NCBI GenBank assembly: GCA_012729695.1
Contig: JAAYCP010000184.1
Span: 1 to 40,524, forward strand
Origin: Actinomycetales bacterium
GTDB lineage: Bacteria; Actinomycetota; Actinomycetes; Actinomycetales; Dermatophilaceae
Length of the DNA: 40,524 nucleotides
Reading direction: 5' to 3'
This document shows positions 31,633 through 40,524 of this stretch, piece after piece. The translations under genes were made by a program, and so were the position numbers. Positions within the stretch are counted from its first letter, which is position 1; each line of letters begins with the position of its first letter. The notes under the pieces are model-generated. The model was not told the origin of the DNA, ran no database searches, and saw only the letters and a program-made list of their open reading frames with translations.

Positions 31633-31727
31633 TAACGGCGCGCGTGTGGTCCGGTCCACCGGGCGGCGACTGCCCATCATGTGGACACCACTGGGTATGC
31701 GGTGATCGCCTTGGCAGAGTGGGGCTC

Positions 31728-31772
31728 GTGATGACCTTCCGTGCCGCGACCGCGGCCGTCATTATCGACTAG
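31728..31772 (+). CDS. cimA leader peptide with an Ile-Ile run (ends AVIID)
   Basis: GTG 31728 or ATG 31731 opens a 13-14 codon ORF, MTFRAATAAVIID, ending with Val-Ile-Ile encoded by GTC ATT ATC just before the stop. CAGAGT, the same -10 as in the ilvB leader promoter, lies seven bases before the GTG. A 10-bp hairpin begins at the third base of the stop codon and a T-run terminator follows. The gene beyond is citramalate synthase, the entry to isoleucine from pyruvate, so isoleucine-sensing attenuation is the natural reading. Confidence 0.72.
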   Translation: MMTFRAATAAVIID

Positions 31773-31823
31773 CGCGACGAGCCCAGCTCGTCGCGCAGAC
31801 CTCCCGCACCCGGGGGGTCTTTT
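31772..31823 (+). terminator. cimA attenuator: hairpin plus intrinsic terminator
   Basis: GCGCGACGAG (31772-31781) pairs perfectly with CTCGTCGCGC (31787-31796) around CCCAG. Immediately after, AGACCTCCCG (31797-31806) pairs with CGGGGGGTCT (31811-31820, one wobble), and the stem runs into TTTT. The two stems abut. I found no clear antiterminator by eye. Confidence 0.8.
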
Positions 31824-32098
31824 GCTTTGTCGGGAAGGTTTCACACCTGAGAAGACCTGGCCGGCGGAGCAGACAGGACCGGCCCACACCCCAGGGCGGG
31901 ACCTGGCACAGCGTTGGTCGACAATGGACATCGGGAGCGGCTCACGTGAGGCTGCGCGCGTGGCGCCGGCGTCGAGGTGAACCCGGCCGGCCGGGTCCTC
32001 GTCGATGGTGGCGCCCGCGGCACCTCGGGTGGGACCTCTCCGACCCCAGGGCCGTGGACCGCGGCCGACCGAGATCTTCCTGACGAAGCGAAAGAACG
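31824..32098 (+). other. Long untranslated stretch between the attenuator and cimA
   Basis: 275 bases with no ORF I would call, beyond an 18-codon ATG frame from 31924 that lacks a ribosome site. GAAAG, six bases before the cimA ATG, is a modest ribosome site. Together with the attenuator it makes a leader of about 370 bases. Confidence 0.5.
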
Positions 32099-33727
32099 AT
32101 GACGACCGACGCATCGCCCGCCCCCGGCTCCCTCGAGGTCGCCGACCTGCATGTCTACGACACGACCCTGCGCGACGGCGCGCAGCAGGAGGGCCTGAAC
32201 CTCTCCGTCGCCGACAAGCTGGCCATCGCCCGGCACCTCGACGACCTCGGAGTGGGCTACATCGAGGGCGGATGGCCCGGGGCCAACCCGAAGGACACCG
32301 AGTTCTTCCACCGGGCCCAGACCGAGTTGCAGCTGCGCAACGCGACGCTCGCGGCCTTCGGCTCTACCCGCCGCGCCGGCGGACGCGCGGCCGAGGACCC
32401 CCTCACCCTCGCGCTGCTCAACTCGGGTGCCCCCGTCATCACGCTCGTCGCCAAGTCCCACACGGAGCACGTCGAGCGGGCCCTGCGGACCACGCTGGCC
32501 GAGAACCTCGAGATGATCCGCGACACCGTCACCTTCCTCCGCGGCGAGGGACGGCGGGTCTTCGTCGACGCGGAGCACTTCTTCGACGGCTACCGACTCG
32601 ACCGCGACTACGCCTTCGAGGCAGTCCGCGCGGCGATGGAGTCCGGCGCCGAGCTCGTCGCTCTGTGCGACACCAACGGTGGGATGCTGCCGGACCAGGT
32701 CGCCGACGTCGTCGCCGACGTCCTCGAGGCGACCGGTGCCAAGGTCGGCATCCACTGCCACAACGACACCGGCTGTGCCGTCGCGAACTCGATGGCTGCC
32801 GTCGACGCGGGGGCCACCCACGTCCAGGGGACCATCAACGGCTACGGCGAGCGGACCGGCAACGCCAACCTCGTCACCATCGTCGGCAACCTGCAGCTCA
32901 AGAAGGGCCTGCAGCTGGTCGAGCCCGAGCAGCTGCGCGAGGCGACGCGCATCTCGCACGCCATCAGCGAGATCACCAACGTCCCGGCCTACTCCCGTCA
33001 GCCCTACACGGGATCGAGCGCCTTTGCCCACAAGGCCGGGCTGCACGCGAGTGCGATCAAGGTCGATCCCGACCTCTACCAGCACCTCGACCCGAGGCTG
33101 GTGGGCAACGACATGCGCATGCTCGTCTCCGACATGGCCGGCCGGGCCTCGATCGAGCTCAAGGCCAAGGAGGTCGGCATCGACCTCGATCCAGAGTCCG
33201 AGCAGGGCAAGGCCGCGATCGCCTCGATCCTGGCCCGGGTCAAGGACCTCGAGCTCAAGGGCTGGACCTTCGACGCGGCCGACGCCTCCTTCGACCTGCT
33301 CCTGCGCCGCGATCTCGGCCTCGTGCCGGACTTCTTCGACGTGGAGTCCTGGCGGGTCATCACCGACCGCCGCGCCACGGATGCCGCCATGTCGGAGGCG
33401 ACCGTCAAGGTCGTTGCGGCCGGTGTCCGCCAGGTGCAGACGGGGGAGGGGAACGGTCCGGTCAACGCGCTCGACCACGCCCTGCGCGCCTGCCTGGCCG
33501 CCGCATACCCCGAGCTGGAGAAGTTCGAGCTGATCGACTTCAAGGTGCGCATCCTCGACGCATCGCACGGCACCGACGCTGTCACCCGCGTGCTCATCGA
33601 GACCAGCGACGGTGCGACGACGTGGACCACCGTGGGCGTCGCCGCCAACATCATCGAGGCCTCGTGGATGGCGCTCGTCGACTCGATCACCTACGGTCTG
33701 CTGCGCGCCGGGGTCGAGCCACGCTGA
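32099..33727 (+). CDS. cimA: Citramalate synthase (CimA; 2-isopropylmalate synthase-like)
   Basis: 542 residues. It condenses pyruvate and acetyl-CoA to (R)-citramalate, giving 2-oxobutyrate for isoleucine without threonine. The start [22 protein letters not shown] with [11 protein letters not shown] is diagnostic of the TIGR00977 citramalate synthase group rather than LeuA. Further landmarks are [13 protein letters not shown] (metal His), [23 protein letters not shown] and the C-terminal LeuA dimer regulatory domain (about residues 410-540). Start ATG 32099 is the homologous N-terminus. It is convergent with glgP. Confidence 0.9.
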   Translation: MTTDASPAPGSLEVADLHVYDTTLRDGAQQEGLNLSVADKLAIARHLDDLGVGYIEGGWPGANPKDTEFFHRAQTELQLRNATLAAFGSTRRAGGRAAEDPLTLALLNSGAPVITLVAKSHTEHVERALRTTLAENLEMIRDTVTFLRGEGRRVFVDAEHFFDGYRLDRDYAFEAVRAAMESGAELVALCDTNGGMLPDQVADVVADVLEATGAKVGIHCHNDTGCAVANSMAAVDAGATHVQGTINGYGERTGNANLVTIVGNLQLKKGLQLVEPEQLREATRISHAISEITNVPAYSRQPYTGSSAFAHKAGLHASAIKVDPDLYQHLDPRLVGNDMRMLVSDMAGRASIELKAKEVGIDLDPESEQGKAAIASILARVKDLELKGWTFDAADASFDLLLRRDLGLVPDFFDVESWRVITDRRATDAAMSEATVKVVAAGVRQVQTGEGNGPVNALDHALRACLAAAYPELEKFELIDFKVRILDASHGTDAVTRVLIETSDGATTWTTVGVAANIIEASWMALVDSITYGLLRAGVEPR

Positions 33728-33750
33728 GGCGGGTTCAACCCGTTACGTGA

Positions 33751-33794
33751 CGAGGGGCGGGGAGCGGTCGACTCCGACCGGTCCCCACCCCTCG
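33751..33794. terminator. Long bidirectional hairpin between cimA and glgP
   Basis: CGAGGGG, GGGGA and CGGTCG pair with CGACCG, TCCCC and CCCCTCG around ACTC, with one-base mismatches between the blocks (about 18 paired bases). It lies between convergent stops, so it can terminate both genes. No T-run on either strand. Confidence 0.75.
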
Positions 33795-33805
33795 CGGCCC
33801 AACCC

Positions 33806-36346
33806 TCAGTCCTGGGCGCGCCAGATCCGCGCGAGGTAGTCGACCATCGACCGGTCCGAGCTGAAGTACCCGGTACGGGCGACGTTGAGGATCGCCGAGC
33901 GGGACCAGGCGTCGGGATCGGCGTAGGCCTTCTCGACCTTGTCCGAGACGTCGAGGTAGGAGCGGAAGTCGGCCAGGGCCATGAAGCGGTCCCGGTAGAG
34001 CAGGTCGTCGATGACCGGTGCGGCGGCCTTCCGGTCGCCGCGGGTGAAGTGCCCGCTCGCGATGAGGTCGATGGCCGCCCGGAGCACCTCGTCCTGGCGG
34101 TAGTAGTCCGTCGGGACGTAGTTCTCCTGGAGGGCGGCGACCTCCGGCTCGCTCATGCCGAAGAGGAAGAAGTTGTCGTCCCCGACGAGCTGGCGGATCT
34201 CGACGTTCGCGCCGTCGTCGGTGCCGATCGTCAGCGCGCCGTTGAGGGCGAACTTCATGTTGCCGGTGCCGGAGGCCTCCTTGCCGGCGAGGGAGATCTG
34301 CTCGGAGAGATCCGCGGCGGGGATGAGCACCTCGGCGAGGGTGACGTTGTAGTTCGGGGGGAAGGCGACGGAGAGCTTGCCCTGCATCCGCTTGTCGGCG
34401 TTGATCGTCTCGGCCACGGAGTTGATGAGGAACATGATCTCCTTGGCCATGTAGTAGCCAGGAGCGGCCTTCGCGCCGAAGATGCACACGCGTGGGGTGA
34501 AGGAGTCGATGTCGATCCGACCCGAGAGCACGCCCTCGTAGGACGAGACGACGTGCAGGAGCTTGAGGGTCTGCCGCTTGTACTCGTGCAGGCGCTTGAC
34601 CATGACGTCGACCATGCCGTCGAGGGGCAGGTCGAGGCCGTCCCTCGCGATGAGGGCCTCGCGCAGGCGGTCCTTGTTGCGACGCTTGACGTCCCGGAAG
34701 CGGGCCCGGAACGACGGGTCGTCGGCGAGCGGCTCGAGGCCGCGGAGCTGCTCGAGGTCGGTCACCCACGACTCGCTTCCGAGGGCCTCGGTGATGAGGT
34801 TGCTCAGGCCGGGGTTCGCGAGCCTGAGGAAGCGGCGCGGAGTGACGCCGTTGGTGACGTTGGTGAAGCGCTCCGGCCACATCCGGGAGAAGTCGGGCAG
34901 CACCTTGTCGCGCAGGAGCTGGGACTGCAGCTCTGCCACGCCGTTGACCTTCATGCTCGCGACCGTCGCGAGGTAGGCCATCCGCACCGCACGCTCGGGG
35001 TGGTCGGCGACGATGGACATGCGGCGCACGAGGAGCTCGTCGCCCGGGTTCTGCTCGCGCACCTTGGCGAGGAACTCCTCGTTGATGCGGTAGATGATCT
35101 CCAGGTGCCGCGGCAGCAGCCGCTCCAGCAGCGCGGTCGGCCACACCTCGAGGGCCTCGGGAAGCAGGGTGTGGCACGTGTATGCGAAGCACCGTCGCGT
35201 GATGTCCCACGCCTCGTCCCACTCGAACCCCTTGAGGTCGACGAGGATCCGCATGAGCTCTGGAATGGCGATGACCGGGTGGGTGTCGTTGAGCTGGAAG
35301 GTGATCCGGTCCGGCAGCCCCCGCAGGTCGAAGCCGTCGTCGAGGGTGCGGTCGATGAAGTCGCGCAGCGAGCACGCCACGAAGAAGTACTGCTGCTGCA
35401 GACGCAGCTCGCGGCCCTGAGGGGTCGAGTCCTCGGGGTAGAGAACCTTCGAGATGTTCTCGGCGAAGGTCTGCGCCCGGACGGCCTGCGCGTAGTCCCC
35501 GGCGTTGAAGATCTGCAGGTCGAAGTCGTGGGTCGCGCGAGCGCTCCACAGCCGCAACGTGTTGACGACACCGTTGCGGTAGCCCGGCACCATGATGTTG
35601 TAGGGGATGCCCTGGACGTTCCAGTCCGGGATCCACCGGCAACGCTCCCGGCCGGACTCATCCGTGTACGTCTCCGTGCGCCCACCGAAGTCGACCTGGA
35701 CCGCCCGCTCGGGGTGCGGGAACTCCCACGGCGACCCGAGGCTCAGCCACGAGTCAGGGAGCTCGACCTGGCGGTTGCCCTCGAAGGTCTGGCGGAAGAT
35801 GCCGTACTCGTAGCGGATGCCGTAGCCGATACACGGAACGTTCATCGTCGCCAGGGAGTCGATGAAGCAGGCCGCCAGCCGGCCGAGGCCGCCGTTGCCC
35901 AGGCCGGGCTCGACCTCCTGGGCCCGCATGAGGTCCATGTCGATGCCGCACTGGGCGAGGGCGTTCGTCGCGATGTCGGTGAGCTCGGTCGCCAGGAGGG
36001 CGTTGTCGAGCTGGCGGCCGAGCAGGTACTCCGCCGAGAGGTAGCCGACCATCTTGGTCGGGTTCGCCCGGTTGTGGGTCCCGGTCTCCAGCCAGCTCGC
36101 GACGAGGTAGTCACGGACGGTCTTGGCCAGTGCGAGGTACTGGTCGTTGACCGTCGCGCGGCTGAGCAGGACGCCCTGCGCCATGTTGAGCTTGCGCAGG
36201 AACAGCTCGACGAAGCCGTCGACGGTCTTGCGCGGCAGCTCCACCGGTCCCTTGGCGAAGGGGTGGGTCGGCGGGTGGACCGGGCCGAGGACGGTGTCGT
36301 GGGTGCTGGGTGCCTCGAGAGGGGAGGGAGGCTGAATGAAGTCCAC
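33806..36346 (-). CDS. glgP: Glycogen/maltodextrin phosphorylase
   Basis: 846 residues from GTG 36346. It releases glucose-1-phosphate from alpha-1,4-glucans using PLP. Landmarks: EVEPGLGNGGLGRLAACFIDS, GYGIRYEYGIF, TFQLNDTHPVIAIPELMR, TNVTNGVTPRRFL, VKRLHEYKRQ and the PLP lysine in the ASGTGNMKFALNGALTIGT segment. GTG 36346 is chosen because GAAAGG lies six bases upstream; ATG 36361 (five residues longer) is an alternative with no ribosome site. The much longer open frame to 36736 is not homologous. A LacI-type palindrome lies 124 bases upstream. Confidence 0.96.
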   Translation of the reverse strand: MDFIQPPSPLEAPSTHDTVLGPVHPPTHPFAKGPVELPRKTVDGFVELFLRKLNMAQGVLLSRATVNDQYLALAKTVRDYLVASWLETGTHNRANPTKMVGYLSAEYLLGRQLDNALLATELTDIATNALAQCGIDMDLMRAQEVEPGLGNGGLGRLAACFIDSLATMNVPCIGYGIRYEYGIFRQTFEGNRQVELPDSWLSLGSPWEFPHPERAVQVDFGGRTETYTDESGRERCRWIPDWNVQGIPYNIMVPGYRNGVVNTLRLWSARATHDFDLQIFNAGDYAQAVRAQTFAENISKVLYPEDSTPQGRELRLQQQYFFVACSLRDFIDRTLDDGFDLRGLPDRITFQLNDTHPVIAIPELMRILVDLKGFEWDEAWDITRRCFAYTCHTLLPEALEVWPTALLERLLPRHLEIIYRINEEFLAKVREQNPGDELLVRRMSIVADHPERAVRMAYLATVASMKVNGVAELQSQLLRDKVLPDFSRMWPERFTNVTNGVTPRRFLRLANPGLSNLITEALGSESWVTDLEQLRGLEPLADDPSFRARFRDVKRRNKDRLREALIARDGLDLPLDGMVDVMVKRLHEYKRQTLKLLHVVSSYEGVLSGRIDIDSFTPRVCIFGAKAAPGYYMAKEIMFLINSVAETINADKRMQGKLSVAFPPNYNVTLAEVLIPAADLSEQISLAGKEASGTGNMKFALNGALTIGTDDGANVEIRQLVGDDNFFLFGMSEPEVAALQENYVPTDYYRQDEVLRAAIDLIASGHFTRGDRKAAAPVIDDLLYRDRFMALADFRSYLDVSDKVEKAYADPDAWSRSAILNVARTGYFSSDRSMVDYLARIWRAQD

Positions 36347-36435
36347 CGGTGACCTTTCCATGCAGACGATCAGGGCGGGCTCGCAGTGGTGGTGCGGGCC
36401 CGAGGCTGCGTGACGAGGCTGCGACCCGACGAGGG

Positions 36436-36462
36436 GTGACGTCGCGGTCGCCGCGACGTCAC
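36436..36462. repeat. Perfect 12-bp inverted repeat upstream of glgP
   Basis: GTGACGTCGCGG, TCG, CCGCGACGTCAC. It lies between the glgP start and the hypothetical gene upstream. It may be a second operator or a terminator stem for the upstream gene. Confidence 0.8.
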
Positions 36463-36469
36463 GGCATGA

Positions 36470-36489
36470 CTGCGGTAACGCTACCGCAG
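36470..36489. promoter_or_regulatory. Candidate LacI-family operator upstream of glgP
   Basis: CTGCGGTAACGCTACCGCAG is a 20-base palindrome with one mismatched pair (9 of 10 pairs) and a central CG, the form typical of LacI-family operators. A MalR-like repressor controlling glucan breakdown is a plausible ligand, inferred from position only. It also begins nine bases past the stop of the upstream minus-strand gene. Confidence 0.5.
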
Positions 36490-36497
36490 CAGACTGC

Positions 36498-37385
36498 CTA
36501 GAGCTGTCGCGCACCGGCCCCTGAGAGTATGCGGTCGCACACAGCGAGCAGCCGGTGCCGCAGGCCATTGGCCCGCGCGGTGAACTTCCGCTGGGCCTGC
36601 ACATAGTGCCGCTTGCCCTCCGGCGTCTCGATGGCGATGGGCTCGAGGCCGAGGTCCCGCAGGTCGTAGGGGGAGGCGCGCATGTCGAGGACGCGGATCT
36701 CGGCGGCCAGCTCGAAGGCGTCCAGCACGAGGTCACCGGGGACGGCCGGGGCGAGCTTGAACGCCCACTTGTAGACGTCCATCCCGGCGTGCAGACACCC
36801 TGGTTGCTCCAGGTCGAGCTGCTCGTCCCGGGTCGGCTGGACCGCGTTGAGGGGGATCGCCTGCGGGGTGAAGAAGCGCACCGCGTCGAAGTGTGTGCAC
36901 CGGAGCTGATGGCTGCGGACCACCTCGTCCGTGCCGTCGGAACCGAGGCGCAGGGGCCACCGCTTGTGCCGCACCTCGTCCTGGTCCACGCCGTACACCA
37001 TCGCCCACTCGTGCAGGCCGAAGCACCCGGTGAGAGCGGGCCGGGACAGCGTGCGGGAGAGCAGCTCGCGGACGAAGCGGACCGTCGAGCCCCGCGCCTC
37101 CACGAACGCGTCCAGGTCCAGGGCCACCGAGCCGTCGGGGTCGGTGCGGAAGTGCCGCCACATGGCGATGGGCTCGTCGGCGGCCTCCGCCAGGATGATG
37201 TGCGGTCCCGGATGCCAACGGCGCAGCCGGGAAGGCGGGTTGTTGTAGTACACGAAGAGGAAGTCGGCCACCGGGTGCGAACGGCCCTGCACCCGACGCT
37301 CGCGGTGGGCCGCTGTCAGGGAGTCCGCGCGGGCCTCGTGCTCCGTGGCAAGGCGCTGCCAGGTGGCGCGGTCGACGACGGTCAC
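36498..37385 (-). CDS. Conserved actinobacterial protein, function unknown
   Basis: 295 residues, no signal peptide or membrane segment. Conserved-looking blocks are HPVADFLFVYYNNPPSRLRRWHPG, TGCFGLHEWAMVY, RFFTPQAIPLNAVQPTR and GCLHAGMDVYKWAFKLAP. I recall this family being labelled 3-methyladenine DNA glycosylase in some annotations, but I see no helix-hairpin-helix or AlkA/TAG motif to support that. GTG 37385 is preferred because TACCCT lies six bases upstream on the minus strand (leaderless); the open frame to 37628 overlaps the divergent hydrolase gene. Confidence 0.75.
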   Translation of the reverse strand: MTVVDRATWQRLATEHEARADSLTAAHRERRVQGRSHPVADFLFVYYNNPPSRLRRWHPGPHIILAEAADEPIAMWRHFRTDPDGSVALDLDAFVEARGSTVRFVRELLSRTLSRPALTGCFGLHEWAMVYGVDQDEVRHKRWPLRLGSDGTDEVVRSHQLRCTHFDAVRFFTPQAIPLNAVQPTRDEQLDLEQPGCLHAGMDVYKWAFKLAPAVPGDLVLDAFELAAEIRVLDMRASPYDLRDLGLEPIAIETPEGKRHYVQAQRKFTARANGLRHRLLAVCDRILSGAGARQL

Positions 37386-37545
37386 CGCACCAGGGTAGGT
37401 CCACCGTCGCGGGAGTCCGCGCTCCCGAACCAGGCTCGGACCGCACCTGGCCGCCGACAGGGCGCGCACCCGGTGGGCGATCACCCAGGCCCACCCGTGC
37501 TCGGCCCGGTCACCGGGGGAGGCGCGCCCCGCATACCCTTGCGTC

Positions 37546-38316
37546 ATGCGTATCGCACGGTTCACGACAGGAGACGACCCCGCATACGGACTGGTCGACG
37601 CGACGGGAACGAAGATCGCCGAGATCACCGGTGACCCGCTCTACACGAAGATCGAGCTGACGGGCACGACCCACGCTGTCGAGGACGTGCGGCTCCTCGC
37701 TCCGGTCATCCCGCGCAGCAAGGTCATCGGGATCGGGAGGAACTACGCCGACCACGCAGCCGAGATGGGCAACGAGGCCCCGGCCGAGCCGCTCATGTTC
37801 CTCATCCCGAACACCGCAGTCGTCGGCCCCGGCGACCCCGTCGTCATCCCGCCGCTCACCTCGGAGGTGAGCTACGAGGGCGAGCTGGCGGTCGTCATCG
37901 GGCGGCTGTGCAAGGACGTCGAGCCCGAGGAGGTGTCGAAGGTGATCTTCGGGTACACCTGCGCCAACGACGTCACCGCCCGCGACCTGCAGCGCGGCGA
38001 CGGCCAGTGGGCCCGCGCCAAGGGCATGGACACCTTCTGCCCGCTGGGCCCGTGGATCGAGACCGATCTCGACCCGAGCCGGCTCTCGCTCGTCACCCGG
38101 TTGGATGGGGAGGTCGTCCAGGACGGTACGACCGCCGACCTCGTGCACGGGGTCGCCGCGCTCGTCTCGTATGCGTCGCGCGCCTTCACCCTGCTCCCCG
38201 GCGACGTCATCCTCACCGGCACACCTGCCGGCGTCGGGCCTGTGGTCGCGGGTCAGAGTGTCGAGGTCGAGATCGAGGACATCGGCGTCCTGTCCAACCC
38301 CTTCGTCGCACGCTGA
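37546..38316 (+). CDS. Fumarylacetoacetate hydrolase family protein
   Basis: 256 residues. FAH fold with VIGIGRNYADHAAEMG, the metal-binding EGELAVVIGR (Glu-x-Glu), GYTCANDVTARDLQ and LTGTPAGVGPV. Such enzymes hydrolyse or decarboxylate/tautomerise 2-oxo acids (acylpyruvase, oxaloacetate tautomerase and others); the substrate is not evident. ATG 37546 lies six bases after TACCCT (leaderless). gltX follows after 38 bases on the same strand. Confidence 0.92.
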   Translation: MRIARFTTGDDPAYGLVDATGTKIAEITGDPLYTKIELTGTTHAVEDVRLLAPVIPRSKVIGIGRNYADHAAEMGNEAPAEPLMFLIPNTAVVGPGDPVVIPPLTSEVSYEGELAVVIGRLCKDVEPEEVSKVIFGYTCANDVTARDLQRGDGQWARAKGMDTFCPLGPWIETDLDPSRLSLVTRLDGEVVQDGTTADLVHGVAALVSYASRAFTLLPGDVILTGTPAGVGPVVAGQSVEVEIEDIGVLSNPFVAR

Positions 38317-38354
38317 TCCGGCGCCTCTCCGCGCCACCTAGAATCGACGTCACT

Positions 38355-39866
<1,512 letters not shown>

Positions 39867-39899
39867 CGGCCACCGCTGGGTCCGGCTTCGCGCCAGACC

Positions 39900-39980
39900 G
39901 GTTCGTTGTCATCCAACGGGTTCGTTGTCATCACACCGGAGCGCTACAGCGCTCCGACCTGGGGGAGAACGAACCAAACG
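39900..39980 (+). repeat. Palindromic dispersed repeat, copy C
   Basis: The inner stem CGGAGCGCT (39937-39945), AC, AGCGCTCCG (39948-39956) lies between outer arms GGTTCGTT (39919-39926) and AACGAACC (39968-39975). The left end GGTTCGTTGTCATC is duplicated (39900-39913 and 39919-39932). It lies just downstream of gltX, again at a gene 3' end, in the same orientation as copy B. Confidence 0.93.
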
Positions 39981-40000
39981 CGGGGTAGGGAGTGCGGGAT

Positions 40001-40029
40001 TTGGGCGGACCCGACGGGACGGGTAGTAT
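40001..40029 (+). promoter_or_regulatory. tRNA-Gln promoter
   Basis: TTGGGC (40001-40006), 17-base spacer, TAGTAT (40024-40029), about 90 bases upstream of the mature tRNA. The leader it would produce contains the perfect palindrome ACCAGGCGCGCCTGGT (40079-40094). Confidence 0.65.
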
Positions 40030-40121
40030 CGTCCCTCGGTTCGTCGCCCGCGCGGACGTACTTCGGAAGGCCTGTGAGACCAGGCGCGCCTGGTACGTAC
40101 GAATGGGGCGGTGATACCCCT

Positions 40122-40196
40122 TGGGGTATGGTGTAATTGGCAACACTACTGATTCTGGTTCAGTCATTCTAGGTTCGAGTCCTGGTACCCCAGCCA
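40122..40196 (+). tRNA. tRNA-Gln (anticodon CTG), CCA encoded
   Basis: Acceptor stem TGGGGTA/TACCCCA, D-stem GTGT/ACAC, anticodon stem ACTGA/TCAGT with loop TTCTGGT (anticodon CTG at 40155-40157), T-stem CTAGG/CCTGG with loop TTCGAGT. Discriminator G 40193 and genomic CCA 40194-40196. It reads CAG codons and is expected to be charged via GluRS plus GatCAB. Confidence 0.96.
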
Positions 40197-40280
40197 GACA
40201 TCCGGGTGGTCTCCACGGCCGCCCACCGGTGTCGATTGGGAAGAATCTTCCTCTACCGGTAAGGTTTCTCCTCGTGTCAC

Positions 40281-40353
40281 GGCCCCGTTGTGTAGTGGCC
40301 TAGCACGCCGCCCTCTCAAGGCGGTAGCGCGGGTTCGAATCCCGTCGGGGCTA
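40281..40353 (+). tRNA. tRNA-Glu (anticodon CTC)
   Basis: 73 bases. Acceptor GGCCCCG/CGGGGCT with a first-pair wobble, anticodon stem CCGCC/GGCGG with loop CTCTCAA (anticodon CTC), T-arm CGGGTTCGAATCCCG, discriminator A. The CCA end is not encoded, unlike the neighbouring tRNA-Gln. It reads GAG codons. Confidence 0.96.
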
Positions 40354-40363
40354 CGTCGTGACG

Positions 40364-40393
40364 AAGGCCCACCTGGTTCTCCAGGTGGGCCTT
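40364..40393 (+). terminator. Terminator of the tRNA cluster
   Basis: AAGGCCCACCTGG, TTCT, CCAGGTGGGCCTT, a perfect 13-bp stem 11 bases after tRNA-Glu. Confidence 0.85.
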
Positions 40394-40437
40394 CGCTGTT
40401 TCCTGGGGCTCAGTCCGTCCTCGTGGCCAGCTCCCGC

Positions 40438-40524
40438 CGCGCTGGTGAGGAGGATTGCTGCTGCTATCGCGACAGCCATCTTCCCCACGAGCGGCGACGC
40501 GCTGGTGAGGAGGATTGCTGCTGC
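40438..40524. repeat. 27-bp direct repeat, 60-bp period, cut by the window edge
   Basis: The 27 bases at 40438-40464 recur exactly at 40498-40524, the end of the window. On the plus strand GTG 40445 opens MRRIAAAIATAIF, resembling a signal peptide, and minus-strand frames are open too, but nothing here can be called a gene with confidence. It may be a real tandem repeat, or an assembly or contig-end artefact. Confidence 0.7.

Noticed and set aside
31924-31980. 18-codon ORF in the cimA leader
   Set aside because: No ribosome site, no leaderless -10, and no informative codon run.
31824-32098. T-box riboswitch upstream of cimA
   Set aside because: I could not find the conserved T-box antiterminator sequence or specifier arrangement; the leader-peptide model fits better.
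34049-36352. 767-codon plus-strand open frame opposite glgP
   Set aside because: Shadow of the phosphorylase gene, which has full family homology; the opposite frame has none.
36347-36736. N-terminal extension of glgP
   Set aside because: No homology, and it runs through the intergenic palindromes and into the upstream gene; a ribosome site supports GTG 36346.
40354-40524. Partial minus-strand CDS entering from the right edge
   Set aside because: The frame runs open through the tRNA terminator into tRNA-Glu; no homology and the sequence is dominated by the direct repeat.

Overview
The window is about 70% GC with dense, strongly G/C-third-position genes and typical actinobacterial proteins: NAD-dependent LigA, GatCAB, a TIGR03085-like DinB/mycothiol-type protein, NrtR, and citramalate synthase. 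Gene content and order (ilvBN-ilvC, then serA, leuB and ilvE, with cimA and gltX further on) suggest a chromosomal segment of a Micrococcales actinobacterium. The Intrasporangiaceae/Dermatophilaceae (Janibacter or Knoellia type) are my best guess, inferred rather than proven. I see no rRNA, CRISPR array, transposase or prophage genes.

Layout. 1-3030: 3' end of a serine hydrolase gene and ligA. 3174-5374 (minus): UPF0126/TRIC-like membrane protein, TIGR03085-like protein and a metallophosphoesterase. 5508-8998: gatC-gatA-gatB. 9004-11239: a DUF937 protein, a D-2-hydroxyacid dehydrogenase and a SixA-like phosphatase. 11332-15623: ilvD and a two-gene ABC exporter. 15754-20868: the ilvB leader/attenuator, ilvB, ilvN, a tandem hairpin repeat, ilvC, and two paralogous small membrane proteins. 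21091-25715: serA, a leader-peptide/microprotein unit, leuB and ilvE. 25779-28932: a HAD phosphatase, an MBL-fold hydrolase, and an AbiEi-HTH/nuclease-like gene lying between two oppositely oriented copies of a palindromic repeat. 29019-31605 (minus): the NAD salvage operon pncB-pncA-nrtR with a perfect palindrome over its promoter. 31728-33727: cimA with an Ile-rich leader peptide and terminator. 33806-37385 (minus): glycogen phosphorylase and a conserved hypothetical. 37546-40353: FAH-family hydrolase, gltX, tRNA-Gln(CTG), tRNA-Glu(CTC). The last 130 bases hold no gene I can support.

How the genes work together. The centre of the window is a branched-chain amino acid regulon. CimA makes citramalate for isoleucine; IlvBN, IlvC, IlvD and IlvE run the common pathway; LeuB serves leucine (and the citramalate route). 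Three short leader ORFs carry runs of Val/Leu/Ile codons, several of them rare codons for this GC content. Two of the three are followed by clear intrinsic terminators (before ilvB and before cimA). The third, between serA and leuB, precedes only a 26-residue ORF with its own terminator. GatCAB, gltX and the Gln/Glu tRNAs together indicate the indirect route to Gln-tRNA(Gln).

Two sequence-wide signals stand out. Many genes have an (T/C)ANNNT hexamer 6-8 bases before the start codon, the signature of leaderless transcripts. The heptamer GTATGCG is far more frequent than base composition predicts and appears to drive codon choice at Ala-Tyr and Tyr-Ala pairs.
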